Assembly (NCBI RefSeq): GCF_964340395.1
Contig: NC_135567.1
Span: forward strand, 19,715,306 to 19,755,305
Origin: Glandiceps talaboti
Lineage: Eukaryota; Hemichordata; Enteropneusta; Spengelidae
Direction of reading: 5' to 3'
DNA length: 40,000 nucleotides
Positions 1 through 10,974 of this stretch are shown here, one piece after another. The first letter of the stretch is position 1. Each line of letters begins with the position of its first letter. The notes beneath the pieces were generated by a model. That model saw only the letters and a list, made by a program, of their open reading frames with translations, did not search any database and was not told where the DNA came from. The position numbers were made by a program, and so were the translations under genes.

Positions 1-154
1 TTATTTGACCAAAATCCCAGAGGTTCTAGTAGCCGGTATGTTAAGATTTATTCAACGTGTTTGGAATGTTTTAAATTTTACTACGGTTAAGTTCTTATGT
101 CTATAGCCATTCTTTCGGTGATTAGAAGTGAATTAAATAATAGTTGTAGGAGTA

Positions 155-211
<57 letters not shown>
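155..211. repeat. (GTT)n trinucleotide microsatellite
   Basis: An uninterrupted GTT run of about 19 units. On the minus strand it reads as poly-glutamine in one frame and on the plus strand as poly-leucine. The frames around it show no recognisable domain, so I treat it as non-coding. Confidence 0.95.
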
Positions 212-212
<1 letters not shown>

Positions 213-905
213 TTGTTTGCGGTGGTGATTGAATATGACGTCATTGATGACAGGGTGGTGTTGTTTTTTCTTATCAGACATCAAACAATAAATTCACTTG
301 TACTTACAATTGTTAGCATACCAATAATTACGCTTATTGATCAGAGGTCTGTTCACAACTATAGTAATAACTTGAAGTCATTAATTGGGGTGTTGATTTT
401 TTGGTGCGGACCGAAAAATCAATTTGATTGGATTTATACTATGCATACAGTTACACAAATATGGTTAACTGCAGGTAATTCAGCATTGTTCAGGGTAAAC
501 AATATTATGAGTTAGTTATTCTATCTAACAAACTGGTTGTCGACTACGCATGCGCATGTCGTGCGTCTTGTTAGCTGATAAACAGTGCGAAGTTGCATTT
601 TGGCTTCTTTGTATGACGCTTTAGTTCACTTTGGAAACAAAATTACTTCACAGGTCATAGGTCATATGTCATACAAACGTCTGTGCAGCTAGAAAGAAAT
701 TTAAACGTATAATCGTTCATAGTTACTGTAGCGTAGACCCCTGGGCTCACGAGCGGGAAACACGTGACTACTGCGCTTTAAAGTAAATTAATTTTCAGTC
801 AAGATGTAGTATCGGTAAGGTTTCCAGACATTGCATGGAGAGGGGGAAATTAACTAAAAAACTAGTTATACCTTCATGTAGCGTTAGTAAATAAGAAACC
901 CCAGT
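212..905. other. Unique AT-rich sequence, no feature seen
   Basis: No repeat array or coding signal is seen. A GCATGCGC palindromic core occurs at about 546-557 and is discussed in the findings. The next recognisable structure, the first degenerate ~200-bp unit, begins near 905. Confidence 0.5.
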
Positions 906-1260
906 CGGTAAATGTCAGCCGGATACCTATGTGAAGATAGTTGAACGAGGAATGACTTTGGAAGACAAGAGATGCGAAAAGTTGCATCATAACATCGTAA
1001 AAGAGGTGCATGCATTTCTGTGTAGTATTCCCTTACGTCAGTTAGTAGCATTGAACTGAACAGCTTTCAATTTTGACGGAATAAACATTGCATTTTTCTT
1101 ACTCTAAAAATTAACAAAATCTTATCAGGATTGTGTTGTTATTTGATGAAAAGTGATTCCTAAAAAGTGACATTAAAAGACTCTTTCTTAAAAAAGAAAT
1201 TTAATCAATTTCTAAAAGTGATTTAATCTATTCTTTTATGATATTTCTTTGCGTCACTTA

Positions 1261-1515
1261 TTCGAATTGGGCACCATTTAATCACTAAGTATTTCTTACA
1301 TCACGATTATTATATGTATTCTTAGTCTTGGATTCGAATTGAGCATCGTTTAATTACTCAGTATTTCTTACATCAAGATTATTTTATTCTTAGTCTTGGA
1401 TTCTAATTGAGCATCCTTTAATTACTAAGTATTTCCTCCATCAAGATTATTATTATATTCTTAGTCTTGGATTCGGATTGAGCATCCTATAATTACTAAG
1501 TATTCCTGGATTCTA
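1261..1515. repeat. 68-72-bp minisatellite, about 3.5 copies
   Basis: Units start at TTCGAATTG-like words near 1261, 1333, 1401 and 1472, giving periods of 72, 68 and 71 bp. Shared words are TAATTACTAAGTATTTC, ATCAAGATTATT and TTCTTAGTCTTGGATTC. The unit resembles the middle of the surrounding ~200-bp unit (GTATTTCTTACAT, AAGATTA). It therefore looks like a secondary amplification of part of that unit. Confidence 0.88.
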
Positions 1516-2589
1516 TTTACTTGATAACAATTATCCCCCAAAAGGGAGATGAGAAATATGTTATCTCTTCTGAAAAGTAAGGTACAATTTAATCTGTAAT
1601 ATCTCTGTAGACCACTTTAAAACTCCAAGGATTTAAATAAAGACCTTTCAATTTCTACACAAAGAAGACTTTTTATACTGTAAGATTAAAGGGGCACAAC
1701 TTTTTCGATGTATTATCTCTGTCTGAATATTACAAAGTACTTACGAAAAAAGTACAAGAACTCCTTACTTTGTAATCAACTGTTCTATGAATGCCAGAAC
1801 ACAAATTGTAAATATCACAGAAGTCATGCATTGCCATCAGAGTATACTAGAATAGTAAATAGGCGTTTCTTGTAAGCATTTTCACGTAAGCCAAAAGTTT
1901 GAAACTCAGTTTGTGCCACGTTGAAAATTTCGCCAGAAATCTTGTTCACTTGAAGAAGGTTTGCTCAAAAAAAAGAACCAAGTGAAAGACGTTATTACCA
2001 TTTCTTAAAATAAATGTGTTTATTTCTCAGTAGTTTTCTTACGTAATTTTATCGAAGGAGTCTTGGAATTTTTGCACAAAGGAAACCACGTTTTTGTAAG
2101 ATTGGGAAGCCTTACTGATATTGTTGCCATAGTGAAGAAGATGACCCAAGAAATATGAACGATAAAAATAAAGATGGGAAAGTAGTGTCATCACTCTTAT
2201 AAGAAATGTATGTAGTTCTAAAGAATCCACTTACGTCACTTTCTCAAGGAGTTCAATGAAATATCTTTCTATTTCTGCAAACTAAGTATTTCTCAATGTA
2301 AGATTAAAAACCGCGACCTTTATATTTGAAGCAGAAAGATCTTGGAAAATAAGATATGCAAGGGATTTCTTCTACTTCTCTGTGAAATTCCCCCTAGGTC
2401 ACTTACCCCAAGGAGAAGACTGCAGATCATTTAATTCCTGCACAAACAACATTAAAGATTTTAATGTTAGGATTCAAAACTTGGCTAAAATCGTGAAACA
2501 TCGTTCTTTTCTTGACTCAGGGATGACGTCAGACAGAGATAAAGATATTATTATCAATTCTTTTTTTAAAAATGTATCTATATCTCTGA

Positions 2590-3008
2590 AATACTACCAA
2601 ATCAGAGTGACTATAGCATTTCAATTCGGTATAACACTATGTGTCTTCTACTGCCAAATCGGAGTGACTATAGCATTTCAATTAGGTGACACGATGTCTT
2701 CTACTGCAAAATCGGAGTAACTTTAGCATTTCAATTAGGTGGCACGATGTCTTCTACTGCCAAATTGGAGTAACTATAGCATTTTAATTAGGTGACACGA
2801 TGTCTTCTACTGTCAAATCGAAGTATCTATAGCATTTCAATTAAGTGACACGATGTCTTCTACTGCCAAATCAGAGTGACTATAGCATTTCAATTAGGTG
2901 GCATGATGTCTTCTACTACCAAACCAGAGTGACTATAGAGTTTTAATTAGGTGGCACGATGTCTTCTACTGCAAAATCAGAATGACTATACAGTTTCAAT
3001 TAGGTGGT
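2590..3008. repeat. 53-bp minisatellite, about 8 copies
   Basis: CTATAGCATTTCAATT-like words start near 2611, 2668, 2721, 2774, 2827, 2880, 2933 and 2986. The first spacing is 57 bp and the next six are 53 bp. Each unit also carries TCTTCTACTGCCAAAT and AGTGACTATAG. The reverse complement of this unit resembles the 59-bp array at about 15.79-16.20 kb. Many start and stop codons interrupt it, so it is not a coding repeat. Confidence 0.95.
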
Positions 3009-3300
3009 CCAATTTTATGTGGTTATTGTAATACCTAATCTGGAGCTACCGATAAAATAAACCTCCCACAATGGTCAGGGTGACGATGATTATTTTCTAG
3101 TTACAAACAATGTCACATTATTGTTTACAATACTAATTCATCAGTATTTATCATCACATTTCCCATGATGCAACATTCAACATGGCGGGTTTGCAAGTTC
3201 CCTATTTAAAAAACCTTGACAATATCATTGCGTATTTAAGAATAAGATTGCAAATATATATTATCATCGTTACCTGAATGAAGTGTATTTATTTCTATTT
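3009..3300. other. Spacer within the ~200-bp array
   Basis: About 290 bp with no clear repeat unit, lying between the 53-bp array and the next recognisable ~200-bp unit near 3313. It includes an isolated CATGGCGGG word at about 3180. I see no gene. Confidence 0.4.
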
Positions 3301-4865
3301 AAGGAATCCATGGATGTCACTTATGGATGAGTAGGAGTGAAAGGTGATATATTTTCACTTTTTACATCAAGAACACTAAGTGATCCCTACTGTACGAATA
3401 AATAGCTTTGCCAATATTACTGTACACTTGAAGAGGAATGACTTTGAAAAGAAGAGAAACGTTAGATAGTATCTTCACTTCTTAAGATATATGTACTTAT
3501 TTCTCTGTAAAGAATCCGTGTACGTCACTTACTCTGATGAGCTGTATCAAGATCTTTCACTTCCTGTACACGGAACGCTGGGTATTTCCTAACCTTATGT
3601 TTAAAGCTTGACGAAGATCACTGTTGGCTTAAAAAAGAATGACCCCAGAAGAAAAGAGAGAATGAAAAGATTGTATCACATCTTAAATAAATGTATTCGT
3701 TTCTCTGTAGTACCCTGTACGTCACTTACTGGAAGGAGTCCTTCAATTTTTACGCAAAGAAAATGATTTTCTACCTTAAGATTAAAGTATCGTTGTGCAT
3801 GTGAAGAGGAAATACACAGAGATATGCGAAATATAATATCATTATTCCTTATTTCTCTGTTATACTTCGGTATATCACTAATTCGAAGAATTCAAAAATC
3901 TTTCAACATCTGAATAATAACATACTGAGTATTTGAAACTGCATCATTTAAAAGTAATTTGCAAGTATCGTAGCGTTATTTAGAATGAGCGCTAGCCCCG
4001 CCCCAAAAAACAGAAACAGGTGAGCGATACTAATAGTATCATAATTCAAAGCAGTATATATCATTTCGTTGTAAAATCCCAAGTATAACATTTACTAGGA
4101 TTCTAATAAAACGTCTTTCAATTTAAGACGTACAATGAACGTTGAGCATGTTCAACAGAAAGATTAAAACCTTGGCTTTTATCACAAGCTTTAATCACAG
4201 TTAGCTTACTTCTAGCAAAAACCACCTTATGTGAGTTTTCTTTCAACATTTACCTAGCTGGATTATCTTTTCATAGATCTGCGACATTGTTAGCGTAGCA
4301 GTATTTACGTCAAGCAAAATAGCTTTATGACAAATTGACGGAATACGTTCGCTCTATAAACACATACAACTTGTACAAATCGGGAACATCTTTGTCACTT
4401 TGAGAGCGGCTTTTTACTTGTAAATAGATATTTGTAAAGGTCATACCCGCATATGAGATTGGTATTTATGGTTCACAAAGTAGTTGTCTTTGACCACAGA
4501 TTCTCACTAATGGATGTACATGTAGTTGTATTGAGGCATGTCAACATGTTTGATAGTTTCTTTTCAAGACTCACACATTTGTCGTCTACTTTAGAAAAAT
4601 GATTGAAAACCCAAAATACACAGAATACAAAATTGATTAACAGAGAAAGAGTTGAACAAATGAATACATTAAATAGACAACGTGAGGAATCGACAGTTAG
4701 ACTGATAGATACAAAAAAGAAGATGTAACCCTCAAAAGCTTTTTGGTATTTCCTGATGGATTCTTCTATAATAAACGATTGCACTTTCACTTTGTTAAAT
4801 AATTACTCAGAGCTAATATATAAAAATTAGATTTGAATGATAACTAAAATGTTAGTTTTTGTAAT

Positions 4866-5033
4866 GGCGTCAATTCAACCAGATATTAAAGTTGCCATAT
4901 GGATGAGGATTGGGTATTTATTTTGGATTTTTAATTCAATTTTATCATGGCTTCCTACTTGAAAAATCAATGTGAAATAACATAGCCCAAGTCTGTGTTT
5001 GTAACTCAATAAATTACAAAAAACAAGGATTTT
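4866..5033 (+). repeat. Dispersed repeat family A, copy 1
   Basis: Shares a chain of words with the copy at 33.28 kb in the same order and orientation: CCATATGGATGA, a T-rich stretch, CTACTTGAAAAATCAAT, CCAAGTCTGTGTTTGTAAC and TCAATAAATT or close variants. A more diverged copy lies at 14.93-15.06 kb. No target-site duplication or terminal repeat is obvious. Three same-strand copies plus an inverted fragment in one 40-kb window indicate a genome-wide interspersed repeat, probably a non-autonomous transposon. Confidence 0.75.
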
Positions 5034-5433
5034 GTGAGAACATGGTGATAGTTCATTGGTACTAATGGATAGGGAGATGTTATGACACATCGACATTAAC
5101 CATGACATTGACAGCAGCAGATATTTTGTCATTGGTGTAACAAATATAGACAACAAACACAACCTAACAACAAAGTCGACGTTTGAATTTATGATGTTGT
5201 GTCTGGGTATTTTAATTGATGATCACTGTAGTGAAACAATGTTACAGTTACACTGACATAATTACTACACACTCATCAAATAGATGCCAATTCTCACACA
5301 TGGCGGTATCTTCAAAGGGTAATATCAACTATAGGTTCAATCAAAATGATGTCAAACATAGTGTACTTCACAGACAAACGGTGATCTTGTTGGTAAAGAG
5401 GTAGACTTGAAATATTGAGTCCATGCACATACA
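5034..5433. other. Unique sequence, no feature seen
   Basis: AT-rich sequence between the family A copy and the next microsatellite. Only short random open frames occur. No domain, splice pattern or repeat stands out. Confidence 0.4.
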
Positions 5434-5460
5434 CTGACACACACACACATGCATGCATGC

Positions 5461-5502
<42 letters not shown>

Positions 5503-5593
5503 ACACACACACGCACGCACGCACGCACGCACACACGCACGCACGCAGGCAGACAGACAGACAGAGACAGACAGACAGACAGACAGACAGACT

Positions 5594-5629
<36 letters not shown>

Positions 5630-5630
5630 G
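5434..5630. repeat. Compound microsatellite CA / CATG / CGCA / CAGA
   Basis: Blocks in order: ACAC, CATG steps, ACAC, CGCA-type units (about 5511-5546), then a CAGA run to 5630 with minor interruptions. Open frames on both strands here encode Thr-His-rich or Cys-Val-rich repeats and are by-products of stop-free periods. Confidence 0.97.
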
Positions 5631-6015
5631 GTATGACAGTATCCTTCATTATAGAATGTCATATTATCAAAGCGTCTTTCCTCGGAACAAGGTGTCTCTG
5701 ATTTCACACTAATTGATTCAAATAGTATCTAAATAATGGAATAAGGTCACGTGACACACAACACGTTATAGTCGTTTCGTACTTGTTTATTGCAACAGCG
5801 TTCTAATAAGCCCAGGGAGTTTTCAATGGATCTGAAAGTAGGACAACTCTTGCCATTATTGAAAGCACAGTTATCAATATATTCATATTAGGAATAAATA
5901 CTTCACGCACCTGGGTATTTAAGCATTGTCATAACATATAGCTAGCTGCGACCGCATTTTCCTTTCTATTCATTCAGTTATTTTGATCGAAAGTTTCTTG
6001 TTTTAGAAAATTCTA

Positions 6016-6016
<1 letters not shown>
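5631..6016. other. Unique sequence, no feature seen
   Basis: Ordinary AT-rich sequence between two microsatellite blocks. No gene, repeat or inverted structure was noticed. Confidence 0.4.
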
Positions 6017-6046
<30 letters not shown>

Positions 6047-6231
6047 CCTGCCTGAACATACACACACACATACATACACACACACACACATACATACATA
6101 CATACATACATACATACATACATGTACATACATACATACATACATACCTACCTACCTACCTACCTACCTACCTACCTACCTACCTACCTACATACATACA
6201 TACATACATACATACATACATACATACATAC
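6017..6231. repeat. Compound microsatellite TCTG / CA / CATA / CTAC / CATA
   Basis: TCTG units (6017-6053) pass into CA and CATA units. A homogeneous CTAC block (about 6147-6189) follows, then CATA again to 6231. Motifs change by single-base substitutions while the 4-bp period is kept, as expected from slippage spreading a point mutation. Confidence 0.97.
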
Positions 6232-6870
6232 GTCATTTTTGTATCTGCTCACGTGCCGTGTTATCTTTATATATTAATATAACATCACGCCATCAAAATT
6301 GAACGACTTATGAACGTGTTGTTTTACTACAATTGTAATGGCATTAACATTAACAATCTCTTCTTGTATGTGACCTAAATTCGATGTATTTGGATCGGTT
6401 ATTTGAACAATTTGTCAAAATATTATGCCACAAATCTCCAAGTTACAAGTGATGATCAAATATTGTCATTCGGAACAAAACATAAGCACATTTAGTTGAC
6501 GATAGCTCAGAATTTACCTTTCACCTACTATAGTGAATAACCATGCGGAGCAATATGGCGCCGGTCATTGAAACACAACACAAATTCTGACGTCATGCCG
6601 TCAACGTCCCCGCGCGTTTAATAAACTGTAAGGCGCCATTAATAAAGTCGGAAACAGAACGCATTATGTGAATAGTTATTATGAGTGCATGTCAGCGAGA
6701 CAGGATGGCGCCTTATACAAGAACACAAAACGCCTCACACACACTCCCCTAGGAAGAACACGGTATGCTGATAACGGGAACAGTATCTTTTACAGATGGA
6801 ATTATGTTTGAAATGTCCAGAGTTTCCTGGTGAAACTCAGTTTAAAATTTTGAACTCGTGTCTAGCATGT
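6232..6870. other. Unique sequence with a locally CpG/GC-richer patch
   Basis: Mostly AT-rich. About 6545-6720 is richer in CpG and contains three GGCGCC sites (near 6558, 6633 and 6706) and one TGACGTCA word near 6588. No open frame or TATA/initiator arrangement supports calling a promoter. Confidence 0.4.
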
Positions 6871-6873
6871 TAC

Positions 6874-7341
6874 CATTTCGATGAGTAAGGGGCGAGATCA
6901 ATTAGTTCAACGTAGGATAAAAAACCTAAATTCCCACACTTTAGACCTCACAACCCCACCCCTCCCCCCAACCCCACCCCACCCTCACCCCTTAACTAAA
7001 TTGGCCAAAATTGAACATTGTTTCAAACCACACGATCAATTTCAAATCAGTATGTAGTAGTATGTAATAATATAAAGCCAGTATATAGTGAGTAAAAACA
7101 ATTCTTTTATAGACACTTTACTTTAATTTTAGTGCCATGTAGCAAAAAATCTTCCATTTCTGAATTTGATAGTTTTAAAGAAATATTTGTATTTAGGGGT
7201 ACACAACATTCAGTCATTAAAAGTATAATCAATTTTGTAGGATGAGAACTAAAATGGCTGAACCCTCCCCCTCCCCTAGTAAAAGAGTTTAGTTTCTATC
7301 CTACATTTGAACTACTGATGTCACCCCTAATCGTTGAAATG
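6874..7341. mobile_element. MITE-like element with ~60-bp inverted ends
   Basis: Positions 6874-6933 and the reverse complement of 7283-7341 align along their length with small gaps. Shared words are CATTTC, GGGG, GA.ATCA, AGTTCAA, GTAGGATA and CTAAA. About three quarters of positions match by eye. The ~350-bp interior has no coding capacity and contains C-rich tracts (about 6952-6992 and 7263-7276). Weaker inverted similarity may extend outward to GTTTCCTG at about 6822 and CAGGAAAC near 7394-7401. No clear target-site duplication was found. The layout fits a non-autonomous DNA transposon or foldback element; the superfamily is unassigned. Confidence 0.68.
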
Positions 7342-7653
7342 TTGACTTACCAATTTGCAATAGAGAGAATCCAGGAGGTGTTCGTTTTAATCTCAGGAAA
7401 CGTTGCTATCTGCCTATAACTTAATTATCAGAATATACAAAGTTGACACCATTCGGAGTTAATCATACTCTATGTACTAAACACAAACTTCATGCTGTCA
7501 ATCAATCTCGTTCGAAAAAACTTGGCTTGTTACCACAATCGTTCAACATGTATTTCAATGTGTGTACCTGTATATTGATGGGATTTTGAAGTATTGCCTT
7601 AATAGCATACAACTCAAACGAATAATATTGATGCATGAGTGGAAAAACCCATA
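7342..7653. other. Unique sequence, no feature seen
   Basis: AT-rich sequence between the MITE-like element and the CAGT array. Nothing was recognised apart from the possible outward extension of the element's inverted arm to about 7401. Confidence 0.4.
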
Positions 7654-8098
7654 TTCCTTCCTTCCTTCCTTCCTTCCTTCATTCATTCATTCAGTCAGTC
7701 AGTCAGTCAGTCAGTCAGTCAGTCAGTCAGTCAGTCAGTCAGACAGACAGACAGTCAGTCAGTCAGTCAGTCAGTCAGTCAGACAGACAGACAGACAGAC
7801 AAACAGTCTGTCAGTCAGTCAGTCAGTCAGTCAGTCAGTCAGACAGTCAGTCAGTCAGTCAGTCAGTCAGACAGACAGTCTGTCTGTCAGACAGACAGAC
7901 AGACAGTCAGTCAGTCAGTCAGTCAGTCAGTCAGTCAGTCAGTCAGTCAGTCAGTCAGTCAGTCAGTCAGTCAGTCAGTCAGTCAGACAGACAGTCAGTC
8001 AGTCAGTCAGTCAGTCAGTCAGTCAGTCAGTCAGTCAGTCAGTCAGTCAGTCAGTCAGTCAGTCAGTCAGTCAGTCAGTCAGTCAGGCAAGCAAGCAA
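7654..8098. repeat. Long TTCC / CAGT / CAGA tetranucleotide array
   Basis: A TTCC block (to ~7680) and ATTC units lead into about 400 bp of TCAG (GTCA) units with islands of CAGA. All three plus-strand frames are open and give Ser-Val-Gln-rich strings because the period carries no stop; this is not a gene. Near 7869-7887 CAGA meets TCTG and forms a perfect 9-bp-arm inverted repeat. That marks a strand switch within the array. Confidence 0.97.
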
Positions 8099-8241
8099 AA
8101 AATATGGATGGATGACCAAATGGTCACGACAACGCGCGTCTACATCACTGGTTTTGCTGTGTTCGAAATATGAATCAAAACGCTCAAAATTGTCATTATT
8201 TTCCACGATTTTTCATTGATATTACTGGCATTGGTAAAATT

Positions 8242-8482
8242 ATGTTATTCTCCAATATTTTTCTTCACTCAGCAAGAAAATACTCGTGACCTAAGGGTTG
8301 TCTTTACTCGTCTAGCGACTCGTAGTGACAAAAGGCCCCTTAGGTCACTCGTATTTTCCTGTGCCTTAGTGACAAAGACCCCTTAGGTCACTCGTATTTT
8401 CCTGTGCCTTAGTGACAAAGACCCCTTAGGTCACTATTATTTTCCTGTACCTGAACGAAGAAATATATCGGGGAATAACATC
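8242..8482. mobile_element. Palindromic MITE-like element with internal 43-bp repeats
   Basis: The left arm (8242-8297) matches the reverse complement of the right arm (about 8427-8481). Shared words are ATGTTATTC, CC.ATAT, TTTCTTC, TCAG and GTGACCTAAGGG. Between the arms a 43-bp unit holding TTAGGTCACTCGTATTTTCC and TTAGTGACAAAGACCCC repeats, with TTAGGTCA words at 8340, 8383 and 8426. Each unit also carries AGTGAC...GTCACT inverted words. It looks like a short foldback element whose arm sequence was tandemly duplicated inside. No convincing target-site duplication is visible. Confidence 0.72.
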
Positions 8483-9486
8483 GTTCATGTTGTCAATCTA
8501 TAAGGAAAAGTAATGCATTATATTGCATAGAAAATTAAGCTATTTGTCTGACCAACGACTGACTGGGAATACTCTCCTTGAAACTGCTCAACTGGACAAA
8601 TGAATCATACAACTGTAGCACCCAAATAAATCACTTTAGGTATGTTTATAACAGTGAAATATCCAATGCCATTTGACTGCTCAAAACGCCTGGGTTTTTC
8701 TTTGTTTGTTTTTTTGATGCCACAGTTCAATGCATCCTTGTTCTTGCAATTCTCTTTCATTTCAACAAGTATTCTCTATTGCATATAAATCAACTCCTAT
8801 CTAAGCTCCTATCAAGGACTATGGCACTCTCTTCGTAATATCACTCTAATCGTAACGGAAGTAATTTATCTCAAAGAATCGCCGCAATTCTTTCTTTACA
8901 CACAGATAATCAGAATAAGGGCGTCGCAGTGTCTCTGCAATAATAGATTAATACAATTCAATCGACAAATATGACTTCTTCATCACTTTCAACACCCCAA
9001 TATTAAAGTCTAATAAGAAAAAAAAATATTTACTAAAAAAAAATTGGTCGTTTCGTGACATTGGAGGTATTGAGTTCGCTTTCTCTAATTAATATCATGG
9101 TGGTTTAATAACATACGTTGTAATGTAGTCGACATGAATTCACATGTCATATAAAAAGGTTCAATTCATTTTCCAGAAACCAGGAGGAGAGGAAATGATA
9201 GAATTGCATTTGATCAGTGCTTATAATACCTTACTGAGTATGGTTCACAACATGTGAATGGTTAGAGTCTACGATTAGTTTATTTCTATGGCAACAATAG
9301 ATGACATGTACGACATATTGTGGAATCAAGCATTAAATAGTATATACCTATAGCAACACAATAGGACAGGTCTGTACATCTGATTTATCTACAGTATTGA
9401 CTGTATATCCCCTGAGTACAATATGCCACATTTGTACTGCCACACGAGATGTTTTTATTTGAATTCGTGTATATGAGTGACATCTA
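8483..9486. other. About 1 kb of unique AT-rich sequence, no feature seen
   Basis: Short T-rich and A-rich runs occur near 8698-8715 and 9018-9042. No gene, array or inverted repeat was recognised. Confidence 0.4.
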
Positions 9487-9576
9487 CTTACCTACCTACC
9501 CACCTACCTACCTATCTGCCTACCTGCATGTACACATGTCCACATACATACACACATACATACATACATACATACA

Positions 9577-9607
<31 letters not shown>

Positions 9608-9803
9608 CACATACTTACATACATGAATGCATGCATGCAAACATACATACATACATACATACATACATACATACATACATACATACGTACATACGTACAT
9701 ACGTACACAAACGCAGACAGACAGTCAGACAAACAAACAAACAAACATACATACATACACACACACATACATACATACATACATACATACATACATACAT
9801 ACA

Positions 9804-9834
<31 letters not shown>

Positions 9835-9981
9835 CACATACTTACATACATGAATGCATGCAAACATACATACATACATACATACATACATACATACATA
9901 CATACCTACATACGTACATACGTACATACGTACACAAACGCAGACAGACAAACAAACAAACAAACAGACAGACAGACAGAC
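9487..9981. repeat. CATA / CGTA / CAGA array with a ~227-bp duplicated block
   Basis: Starts with CTAC units, then long CATA runs. A distinctive non-repetitive marker (ATATCACATACTTACATACA followed by GAATGCATGC) occurs at 9604 and again at 9831. Each marker is followed by CATA units, ACGTACAT steps, ACGCAGACAGACA and AAAC units. The array therefore contains a large tandem duplication of about 227 bp on top of 4-bp slippage. Open frames on both strands are by-products. Confidence 0.95.
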
Positions 9982-10786
9982 GTATTATAACTCGTGAAAC
10001 CATCAAAGTAAAACGTTGCCATAAATAAAAATTTTAAGTGATAGATATATTTGAAAGGTTACCACTTATAATACACCAATATAGTACAAATAATGTATGA
10101 CCATAGTACACAACTTGTTGTTACACCATTTCAATGCTCATGACGTCATGTCACGTGCGTATCTGAATTAGGAGAAGATCTAATAAATAGTCAATCATCC
10201 TCCATTTTATGAGCTGAGATGATTTGTGAAATAGTCTTTAGACATCAATTCTAAACGTTTAAATTCAATCTTCATGTACAATTTTAGCCTGTAGATGTGA
10301 AACCTAGTCCATGCCTTTAGCTATATTTTGATTTAATGAAACACTTTCTATCAGTGATTTTAAGATTAACTTCTTCTATTTCATCTCATAAAGGTCGATG
10401 TTACCACCTCATCTTAGTCCAGAGGGTGTTTTGTGTTTTATTGCGGTGTAACAAGAAACGAGTAAACTAAAAACAATCAAAAATACTACACACCGTTTGT
10501 TATTACCTTACAGGTTTGACGTGAGAATGTTCTTCCCAGAAGCAACTTCGATTTCAAGCAATCAAGAACTGAATTAATATTTTCATTTTCACTTTCTGCT
10601 TGAATGGATTCAACCGGAAAGAAATAGCGCCTAAAATGTTAGACTGACAAAATTATCTATATCAGGCTATTTTAGCATCATACCTAAAACGATGTAACTG
10701 GAAAAGCTTTATATTACTATCAAACTGGAACTACAACTATGCTTTCTCGATTTTGGTCGTTTTTGTTCAATTGTTTAAAGCTGTTA
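9982..10786. other. About 800 bp of unique sequence, no feature seen
   Basis: AT-rich sequence. A CATGACGTCATG palindrome lies near 10139-10150, followed by a CACGTG near 10153. Without a gene nearby neither is called as regulatory. Confidence 0.4.

Positions 10787-10974
<188 letters not shown>

Larger units (their letters stand above)
905..4300. repeat. Ancient diverged ~150-220-bp tandem-repeat array
   Basis: A loose unit recurs through this region. In order it holds: an ATTTCTCTGTAG-like start; a TACGTCACTTAC-like anchor; an AAGGAGTTC-like word; CTTTCAATTTCTGCACAAAG; a TAAGATTAAA word; and GAGGAATGACTTTGAAAAG. The anchor or its variants lie near 1034, 1251, 1612, 2040, 2232, 2394, 3313, 3531, 3718, 3871 and 4083. 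Most spacings are 150-220 bp or about twice that. The GGAATGACTTT word lies near 949 and 3435, with a variant near 3637. Units are heavily mutated, so the array is old. Two shorter arrays (1261-1515 and 2590-3008) sit inside it. No open frame follows the unit. Confidence 0.7.

Noticed and set aside
87-284. Minus-strand poly-glutamine open frame
   Set aside because: Only the GTT run gives it length. The flanks look random and the plus strand is open too.
2382-2720. 112-codon plus-strand frame ending in the 53-bp array
   Set aside because: It crosses a degenerate tandem unit and a minisatellite whose 53-bp period shifts frame every unit; no domain is seen.
2590-3008. CRISPR array
   Set aside because: The repeat is contiguous with no unique spacers, and the window is clearly eukaryotic. 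The same holds for the 33/40-bp, 59-bp and 75-bp arrays.
5312-5707. 131-codon minus-strand frame with Cys-Leu-Ser-Val repeats
   Set aside because: It is a translation of the CAGA/CA microsatellite plus chance flanks.
6588-6597. CRE-like TGACGTCA sites here, near 10141 and near 18989
   Set aside because: Short palindromes expected by chance in 40 kb; no promoter or gene lies next to them.
6545-6720. CpG-island-like promoter with three GGCGCC sites
   Set aside because: Too short and only modestly CpG-rich, with no adjacent first exon. It could equally be a repeat remnant.
7562-8219. Three overlapping plus-strand frames of 158-203 codons rich in Ser-Val-Gln
   Set aside because: The 4-bp CAGT/CAGA repeat reads open in all three frames at once, which a real exon would not do.
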